64,000 bases of DNA, taken from Thalassia testudinum (Eukaryota; Streptophyta; Magnoliopsida; Alismatales; Hydrocharitaceae). The first letter of the stretch is position 1; every line of letters begins with the position of its first letter. The notes beneath the pieces were generated by a model, which was not told the DNA's origin, searched no databases, and saw only the letters and a program-made list of their open reading frames with translations. Shown here piece by piece: positions 56,879 through 64,000 of this stretch. The position numbers and the translations under genes are program-made. The stretch is from the NCBI GenBank assembly GCA_037157565.1, contig JAZHRO010000014.1, positions 98,673,501-98,737,500 on the forward strand. The letters run 5' to 3'.

Positions 56879-57632
56879 TGTAAACATGTTTACATCAGTC
56901 CCATACCTATTTTTGCCTCTTCTCCTCCACTATAAAAGGACCTACACCCCCTTCCTTCCAAGCCATCTCTACCTACTCTACTCCCACCTACTCCCAAGCT
57001 CTAGCAAGCCTACCAACTCTCCATTAGAGCTTATTCTCAAGCTCCCAAGGTGCCTATTAGTGTAGCAAACTTCTGCCCCACCAAATACTCATCCAACTTC
57101 CCATCTCCCTTTATAGCTCACATTGTAGCCATCCTCCCATTTCCATTTCGGTAGTAGATCAACTCTGTCTTCTCACCTCCATTCCGGAGCTACGCTGAAG
57201 CTTTCCTCAGCCCGACACCCTCCAGCATCTCACCTCTGTCATCCTGGTCTTCACCTCCTTCATTCGAGCTTCCACCAGGCACCATCGTCTCGCCGAACAG
57301 TCGATTCGGGAGATTTCCTCTCACCTCCCTCTCTTTATATGCTTTCATAGTTTCTTGTAATTGACATTGGAAGTAATATATATCATATTTGTTCCACATC
57401 TCTATCTTGTAATACATTTTCTTGTTTTCTTTTATTTCAAAAATATAAAAAAAAATAACAAAACCCCAAAATACCAAAAAAGAAATGAATTGAAGTGTGA
57501 TTTTCAATAAAGTAAACGTCTCCTCACTGTGTTCGACCCAGGACTCCCTTGGAGTTTCGGTATAAATTTTATCTGATCGACGTGTTTTGCAACTATGATG
57601 ATGGGTTACTTGCAACCACGATTTCTAACACG
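56879..57632 (+). mobile_element. G: LTR fragment with TATA, poly(A) signal and U5 tail
   Basis: It opens at a 16-nt palindrome TGTAAACATGTTTACA. AGTCCCATACCT (56897-56908, degenerate USE), TATAAAAG (56931-56938), a C/T-rich transcribed part, AATAAA (57506-57511) and CTGTGTTCGACCCAGG follow, and it ends TTTCTAACA at about 57632. No internal region follows; a different LTR piece begins at 57645. The tRNA-Asp-like segment is not clearly preserved. Confidence 0.6.
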
Positions 57633-57644
57633 TAAAACACGCCC

Positions 57645-58744
57645 GACCATGGCTCTGCCACCGATATTGTGGTAGAGCGACGAGAAAGAGTAGGGAGGCT
57701 CACCGGAGCTCGTTGGACTTCTTGATCGGAGGAGAAAAAGATGAAATTAGGGTGGATCTGTGTCTAAGTCGAGCTGAAGAGATGCGGCTAGAGGTGAGGA
57801 TCCTTTTATAGACGCTGGCAGGGACTCTTATGCTTTCAAGACAAGCCTCCAAGCATAAGAGACCTCGCTGAAGATGGAAACTATTGGAGTCCCAAATCTC
57901 TCATGCATTCGCATGAGAGATTGGGTGCGAATCAGAGATTGGGACCATGCTCAGATGGAAGGGAATTCCTTAGAGAATCTCCCTTCCAAATCTGGGAGGA
58001 GATCTCTGAGGAATCAGGAGTACTCCCCCTCCATTCCTCGTCAGAGTAGGATTTCTCCCCATTAATGGTGGAGGGACCTATTTGTAATAGTGGTGAGGAA
58101 GTTAGGGGGATTTGTGCAATGATTTTCAAAAGATAGGGGCCAAAATTTAATTGGGTGTACTATTTTGCAAAGTTGGTCAAGATGACCTCCCCTTAGGTCC
58201 AAATTTTGGTACAAACCTAATTTGGACTTAAGGAATCCCATGGTGAAGTTTGATTTTAGGTTTGACCATGTTTGACTACACATTTTGCATAAAAACCCAA
58301 ATTAGGTCAATTAATGAGCTGGGACCCCAATCTAGGTCAAAACAGATTCCAAAGGCCAATTTGAAGGTTCTAACCCCTTGGGGATATTTTTTCATGAATT
58401 TTAGAGGGTTTACTTGATTTTTATCCTAACAAAAATCTTGTTAAATTAAGCGGGTCTGTTTTAGGGTTACAAAATGTCATTTAATTATTGGATTGCATAA
58501 TAACCCATTTCTGACTAAACCAACCCACTTTTTATCTTATTCATACCATTTGACCTATGTTTTTCCTTTAATAAATCCTGTTTATGTAATGTAATGGTGA
58601 AATTACAATTTTAACCTTTATTTCATGTTTTCTTCTCAGAACACTTATTCCTTGTATTAGGTCCTTCTCCAGGTTATGTAGGAGCTCTTATTCTCTTTCT
58701 TTGGTCAAAATGAGCTAGTTAGGGCTCATGAGTAGGCTCTCATC
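57645..58744 (-). mobile_element. P-family LTR fragment (U3 side)
   Basis: Aligns with 1040-2158 and 8300-9418 and ends exactly at the LTR start (TGATGAG side, 58744). The R-U5 half is missing, and G abuts the cut. On the outer side there is no purine tract, so it is a truncated 5' LTR or solo-LTR remnant. Confidence 0.75.
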
Positions 58745-59090
58745 ACTAAGCCATCTATAAAAATAGGAGGACCCTTCCTTTGCTATATACACCAAGTAAC
58801 ACTACTTCCACACTCTTTGTGTTGTAGAGAAGCAATTATCAAGAAGGGAAGTGATCTTGCTCTCCAAGCCCCATTCAATAAATTCGAGAGCATCGATACT
58901 CTGTCGAGATCATGCCTATGCACTTCCTACCAAGGGGAGATTCTTGCCTATAGTAGCATAACATTACATTTACTTTATGGCTCTATAGGTTCTTAGTTTT
59001 CCTTTGTTCTTGGTTAGGCATTTGCTTTGCGAATTCTTATCTCCTTCATGGGAAAAAATACTCCTCATGAAGAGGAGGGCTTGAGGTACA
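58745..59090. other. Unplaced segment, possible LTR relic
   Basis: 346 bp with TATAAAAATAGGAGG at 58756 and a downstream leader-like sequence on the plus strand, but no repeat partner in the window and no ORF. It could be the R-U5 part of another retroelement. Confidence 0.35.
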
Positions 59091-59115
59091 TGACTGGTCG
59101 ATCTTTCGCTTTAAA

Positions 59116-59136
59116 GTCGTTTGTAGTTTAATGTGG
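59116..59136 (-). other. H LTR U5-tail segment resembling tRNA-Asp complement
   Basis: Plus strand GTCGTTTGTAGTTTAATGTGG compared with tRNA-Asp GTCGTTGTAGTATAGTGG: the same order with three extra bases and one substitution. Confidence 0.5.
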
Positions 59137-59967
59137 TGGACAAATTAACTAATCAATTTTTAACAACAAATAACCACTCGCAGAGGAGCGGGTTGTATCC
59201 ACAGGGAGGCAATAACGTATTAAAATTTGCGCCACTTAAAAATGTTTGTTCCTAGTCAATTTGGACAAGAACCAAGCCAAGATTTCCTTTAGATTAAGGT
59301 TTAAGCAAGAAACAATGCTGAAATGGTAATTATGAGAGACTATAGGATATTTTCCACAATGCAGAATCAATAAAATATGATTAAAATGTGGCAATGGCAG
59401 AAAATGTAAATTTTAATTGACGGTTTATTGTAGCAAAACAGGGGAATTTTTCCCCGTTGTCTTGCGCGACGAGGAGCCGATGGCCGGGCGCGAAAAGCTC
59501 GAAGGAGGTCCCTTGGACCAAGAGCTTCGAATTGGTGGTGGCGGTGAGTCGCGCGGCGGCTGGAGGTGGCCGGACGAGCTTCGGCGGAGGTGCTGCTGGT
59601 GGCGGCTGCAGGCAGTTGAGCGGGTGCGGCTGCAGCTGATGAGGGCGCGCAGGCTGTTGTGCGTGGGCGGAGGGTGCTGCGGGTGGCTGGCGTGTGCGCG
59701 CAAGCTGCGGGCGCTTCTGCAAGCGCGGGCAGAGGATGCTGCAGGTGCGTGGAGATGGGCTCTGCAGGCGCGGGAGGAGGCGTGGCGGTGGTCTGCAGGT
59801 GCGTGGAAGATGGTTGCGGTGGTCTGCAGGCGCGGGCGGAGGCGTGGCTGTTGGAGAGTTGAGGCACGTTTGAGCTGAAGGTTGACGGACATGGGTGCGC
59901 TGAAGGTTCTGCAGGTGCAGGAAGGGGTCTGCAGGCGACTTCAGGCGTGTGCGGTGGAAGTGAGCGG

Positions 59968-60011
59968 GTAACTTCAGACGTCTGGGAAATTCCCCAGATG
60001 TCTTAAGTTAC
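59968..60011 (-). repeat. H LTR long hairpin
   Basis: GTAACTT/AAGTTAC, then AGACGTCTGGG with CCCAGATGTCT (one G-U pair), separated by one mismatch: about 18 pairs with a short loop. Contains the AGACGTC core found in other LTRs. Confidence 0.6.
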
Positions 60012-60674
60012 TGAGAGGGTGGCTGAATCAGTAGCTCGGTGATGGTGGTCGGCGATGACGGCGAGGGGGATGCACGCTAAGGTGCTCACGGTGATGCGGC
60101 GAGCTCTGGATGGCGGTGTGGCCTGTCACACCACATGCCCACGGTGATGGAGACTTGTCGCCACAGTAGAGGCCGGTAGTGTGGAGTGGAAGAGAGAGGT
60201 TCTCTTTGCACAGCGGTGGGTTGGTGGCGGAGGCCTCCCGAGCTCGGCTGCCTCCCTCCTCCTTTTGTAGTGGCCTGCACAAGTTTGAAATCAGCCTCCC
60301 GACCAGATCCGCCACATCCGCTCCCCCTTGAATGGCTTCTTCACTGCAGCAGCCGGGCGTTGGAGCGACAGCCAGCCGTTCTGAAAGAAGAAGAATAAAG
60401 AAAATAATGTTAAAATATTAGGGTCATTTATGTACAGACCCTCAACTTCTATGTTAATGAAAATAATGTACCTAATTGGTTATCTAATTAGATGAATGCG
60501 ATTCTAAGCTAATTCTAAATGCACTTAAGATATGAATGCAATGTATGGATTATGTAATTAAATTAAAACTATGAATTAATCTATTTGCATCCTAATTATG
60601 CTAAATAAATGTTAGAATTAACGTAATGTGTAGGCACTTAAATACTTAAATAGCCCACAACTATGGGCTAATCA

Positions 60675-60688
60675 AATACCCCCATGCC
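60675..60688 (-). other. H 3' polypurine tract
   Basis: Minus strand GGCATGGGGGTATT before TGATTAGCCC. The 12-base core equals that of every other element. Confidence 0.75.
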
Positions 60689-61779
60689 TAGTTTTTGATA
60701 GTCCCTAGAAAAATTAAGCGAAACCTAGCACTCTAAGTAGACTAGTCAACTCACTTAGTCTTCCTTCAGAAGCATATTACGTTCAGGCTCTAGACCCAAG
60801 GTTCCTAAGTAGTTGCTAAGTTACAGACTAGGTCGGCTAAAGACGAGTTGCAGGCACAAGTTTCCCTGATTTCTGACTCTACCCTAAAGTTTATTGATCC
60901 CTAAGATTAAAGCATCCGTGCTTGTGCATTAGTCCGAAAAATTTTTTATATATACACCCTTTTTTTTTTTTTGTTTGTTTGTTTGATTCTTCTAAGTCTA
61001 ACCTCAGATCAGCTATCAACACGGTCTGTGTCGGATTCATTGTCCCCATTACCATACCTCGAAGGGTGCCTGGCTTTCGATGCTTCGAGATAGCACCGCC
61101 CATAACGACCCCAAGAACTCCTGGCAATCGACACTTTGGGATAGCATCGCCCATGGATTTCTTAAGCGAATTCAGGCCTATGGCAATCAGCACTTTGAGA
61201 TAGGGCCGCCCATGGTACCTAAACCGCGCAATGCGCTTACATGCCCCCAGTAGGATGGATATCCTAAGAGACAAGCGCCGAGGAGGTAATATGTTATCAT
61301 CGCATCCTCAAGGTGAGTATGTACTCGACCTCTCCTGCGGCGGGAACTCTTCCAATCAAAATGTGTTTTCAAGCCTCTCTTAAGTCAAAATTAAGAGAAC
61401 CAAATCTCTTTTCAGAAAGACGAAAATTAAGTTGATTACCAGACCAAGTGTGTGAAATTTGGATGCTTGGGTCACAAGGACCCGTAAACCAAAAGCTAGA
61501 ATAAGACTCCAGGTACTACCCCACCTTTTAACTCAAACCCTAGCTTCCCTTCCTCAACCTCTTGATGAATGGTCCGCAACTTAACTCCTACTTAAGTTTT
61601 TAAGTCCACAAAGGACCCTAAAGGTCTAAAGCTAGTAGCTCATTTAGCTTCTAAAGTTTGACCCTAGAATTAACTTAGTCTATCCTAGAGTTCTGATTTG
61701 CTTAAGACTGCAAGATCTAGCCAGTTAAACTCAAAACCTTTTTTTTTTTTTTTTATATGTACAAATGTATGCAATTATG
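60689..61779 (-). other. H 3' noncoding region with conserved block
   Basis: 1.1 kb. Threefold repeat at 61069-61214, with the stem AGGAT/ATCCT (61252-61265) next to GGGGGCATGTAAG. T runs at 60958-60972 and 61739-61754. A minus-strand frame at 60891-61274 reads through all three repeat units (AIPKCRLPG, GAISKHRKPG), but its flanks look non-coding. Confidence 0.65.
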
Positions 61780-63777
61780 CTATGTATATCCCCAAGTACA
61801 CCCCCCCATGCCTAAAATCTGCAATGTCCTCATTGCATAAAAGTATATTACCTGGGTTAGAGCTGGGCTGAATAGCCAAAGAACCTGCAAATCAAGTTCA
61901 AGAATTGCAGAAATAGGCCCTAAAAATGAGCAAAGCAAAGTTGGCCTAGAAAATAGGTAACCTAGGATGTTGGTGAGCTGATGATGAATCTCGATAGCAA
62001 ATGCTCGCCCAACTAAAATGGGAATGAAATCTTCCCAGGTCACCAGAAGAGGTACTAAAGGATAAACAGGTAAAACAACCTCCAAAGGGGTAGGGGGAGG
62101 GTAATATGGATCCTCCAAAAGGTATGGGGAAGGAATGGTATAGAGATAAATCCCCAGGGTAATGGACTGACTAAAGAAATCATCAATCCATACCCGATAC
62201 TCCACTACAGGAAATATTGGTATGTTAAGCCCCCTAGTCAGAACAAAAGTGAGCAATTCTCTAAGGCAAGGATCATCTAGGGTGTCCAAGTTACGATGTT
62301 GTAGGATGGCCATAAGATCTAGGTTGGGTTTAATCAGCTTGGTGTCCATCCCAAACACTCTTTCTAAATCCTCAATTTCATCCCTAGCATTCCTTGCACC
62401 ATCACATGGATCTTCCTGCTCTTCATCAGGAGTCACAATTTCGCTTTCAGATATAAGCGAATCAGAGGGTGACTTCGAAGTGAATGAAGGAAGGTTGGAA
62501 GCAACAGATCTAGGGATTATCCTATCAATGTCATCCCCGTGTTTTTGTTCTTTACTCAAATCTTCCCCGGAGTCTATATGTGAATCCACATAAATCTTAG
62601 AAATTGCTTCCAAATTTTCCATCATTTTATCATGAGGAGAAATATCATCAATGGGTGTGCTAAGGAAACCTAATTTGGTCAAATTTGTGACATCCTCAGG
62701 GGCTAACTCTTCAAATAAGACATAATCACCCTTATTGTCACTCCAAATCTTGAATGTAGGTTCCTCATATAATACGTCCTCCTCCTCATCACACAATTCA
62801 TCATGTACCCGAGGTCTAAAATCATTTAATATCTCAGCAAATCCCCTAGGGTGCTCTATCTGAGGTAAATGGTTTACACTGGTAACATCAGACTCCTCAG
62901 ATAGGTCAATTTCTTTAGGGTTAGGTTCCCTAAGGGTGGGTTTGAGTTCCATATCGTGATCAGAAGGGAGGGTATGATTAACAACTTGACTTTGACCCAC
63001 TTCATCAAATGTCACGAAAATACTATCATCTGGGTCGAGTTCTTCCAATGGTACCATCATTCCCTTCTTTTGACTCCAATATAATTCTGGTGGATACTCA
63101 ACCTTATCATCATCTTCCTCGGGTTGCCACCTTTCTTCATCCAATGCATAGCTACTGTCATGTGTATTTTCCTCCCACCTAAAGTGTAGATCGCTCAAGG
63201 AATTGTTATCTAATGGGGAGGTTTCAAAATCGATCCTTGAAAAGTAGCTGTTCTCCCTAGAATTTCCCACCAACTTAAAGTGTAGCTCTTCCACGGGAGA
63301 TGCATCTATTGTAGAGGGGTGTACGTCATCCTCAATGGGGTAGATTGGGTGGCTAATTTCATCTCTTTCTTGTTGGCCTGCTCTCAAAGATTCTCCTAAC
63401 AATTCACTCATTTCGTTTTGTATTTTCTGTATTTCCATCTTCAAAGAGGAGAGGTCATTTCTATCATGAGAGAAGTCAGGCTCAGGCTCATAGTACCCAG
63501 GAGTGTTTGTCCAACCATTATAAGTTTTCAGGGAGGGTGGGTTGGGTATTTCTTTGGTATGTGGGATATTGGGCAAAGCAAATCCCGCTCCTAAGTTCTG
63601 CTCACTAATTTGGGGCTTAACTAGGCCAATACTCCTATAATAGGAGTAAAACGGATCCCAATGATTGTCATTATGCCCATCAAGGAATGGACCATCTCAG
63701 CTTCTGGGATCGAAGGATGCAGAGTGGGGGTGAGGGTGTGGGCAAGATGTGAAAGGATGAAAATCAATGTGGTCCAT
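61780..63777 (-). pseudogene. H element-specific ORF, acidic protein of about 666 codons
   Basis: From ATG 63777 (MDHIDFHPFTSC) with a single in-frame TGA (DPRS*DGP, near 63697), then open for more than 600 codons to 61780. It is strongly acidic. It contains two internal duplications: EELHFKLVGNSRENSYF with SDLHFRWEENTHDSSYA, and ELYWSQKKGMMVPLEELDP with TFKIWSDNKGDYVLFEELAP. The last 100 residues are hydrophobic and aromatic. The final 20 codons run through the internal purine tract, so the original stop may lie earlier. There is no gag, protease, RT or integrase motif, and no clear sequence match to ORF-X of P1/L, though position, acidity and an aromatic C-terminus are similar. Function unknown. 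The intact length suggests selection or recent arrival. Confidence 0.7.
61797..61831 (-). other. H internal purine tract with GAGGACA box
   Basis: Minus strand GAGGACATTGCAGATTTT, then AGGCATGGGGGGGTGTA, at the end of the ORF and 1.1 kb upstream of the LTR-proximal tract. Confidence 0.65.
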
Positions 63778-64000
63778 TCTAACTCACACTTCAATTAGAA
63801 TTCCCCAAGCAAGACACAATTCAAAAAGGACCTTTTAGGTCTTTCCCAATTTAGGCTTTTGATTTTAAGTCAGATTGCAGGTGACAATACAATTTGTTCA
63901 GTCAATTTACGTGCCTATTGCCAACCTACGGTTTGCCTAAGAAGACCTAGTTGGAGCTTAGGTGTTCTTCCCTAAATTTCAAATGGTCAAGTAAATCCAA
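63778..64000 (-). other. H leader, cut by window edge
   Basis: No ORF. The upstream LTR and primer site would lie beyond the right edge. Confidence 0.5.

Larger units (their letters stand above)
59091..60674 (-). mobile_element. H 3' LTR
   Basis: About 1,584 bp on the minus strand, TGATTAGCCC at 60674 to GACCAGTCA at 59091. The U5 tail carries CTCCCTGTGGATACAACCC (59188-59206 region) and the tRNA-Asp-like segment. A long hairpin is at 59968-60011. The CpG-rich part 59450-60350 gives overlapping Ala/Arg/Pro-rich ORFs on both strands, which I regard as spurious. Confidence 0.7.

Noticed and set aside
59367..60398. Large Ala/Arg-rich ORFs on both strands in the H LTR
   Set aside because: High GC without stops by composition; no start context, domain or counterpart.
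1..64000. Bacterial features such as operons, CRISPR arrays or attachment sites
   Set aside because: Composition, retroelement content and intergenic structure are those of a plant nuclear genome; no direct-repeat-spacer array seen.

Overview
The window looks like nuclear DNA of a flowering plant, from a heterochromatic, repeat-rich region. I see no host gene, rRNA, tRNA gene or CRISPR array. Nearly every recognisable kilobase belongs to Ty3/gypsy LTR retrotransposons of the Athila type. The evidence is gag with the YNPGWRNHPNF signature, an aspartic protease with DLGAS, RT with FMDD, a D-D35E integrase, no chromodomain, and primer-binding sites matching plant tRNA-Asp. The species cannot be named from this. 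Element labels (P1, E, F, L, B, D, G, H) are mine.

Layout. (1) 1-9418, minus: P1, a non-autonomous element with 2.8 kb LTRs and one decayed ORF ('ORF-X') in place of gag-pol. (2) 9419-10131: orphan sequence. (3) Element E, minus, is split by two later insertions. Its 3' LTR is 10132-12328, the pol C-terminus 14314-14473, the rest of pol 26269-29269, and gag 46969-48261. (4) 14474-26268, plus: F, a complete 11.8 kb gag-protease-only element with two 3.0 kb LTRs, inserted in the E integrase gene with a decayed 5-bp target duplication (ACGGG/ATGGG). (5) 29270-46968: a 17.7 kb inverted-repeat composite. A non-autonomous ORF-X element (L, minus, 29270-36162) is joined head-to-head to an autonomous gag-pol element (B, plus, 36281-46968). 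Each arm keeps its 3' LTR and lacks its 5' LTR. The composite sits where E should carry its protease, which is missing. (6) 48262-49101: an LTR piece, plus. (7) 49211-54864, minus: D, a decayed gag-pol, followed by a leader and a probable 5' LTR. (8) 56879-57632: an LTR piece (G, plus); 57645-58744: a P-family LTR piece (minus); 58745-59090: an unplaced relic. (9) 59091-64000, minus: H, another non-autonomous element with a 1.6 kb LTR and a 666-codon acidic ORF, running off the window.

How the parts relate. Autonomous elements (B, D, E) would supply Gag, protease, RT/RNase H and integrase. P1, L and H carry unrelated ORFs but keep the cis signals: LTRs, primer-binding region where visible, leader, 3' noncoding block and purine tracts. 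F keeps gag and protease only. The most interesting signals are cis signals shared by otherwise divergent elements: a second purine tract just after the coding region, a U5-tail motif complementary to the 5' part of tRNA-Asp, an snRNA-type upstream element 24-25 nt from a TATA box in the P-type LTRs, and an AGACGTC hairpin in most LTRs. Almost all coding regions carry stops or frameshifts. B is the least damaged, with two in-frame stops in 1,899 codons.
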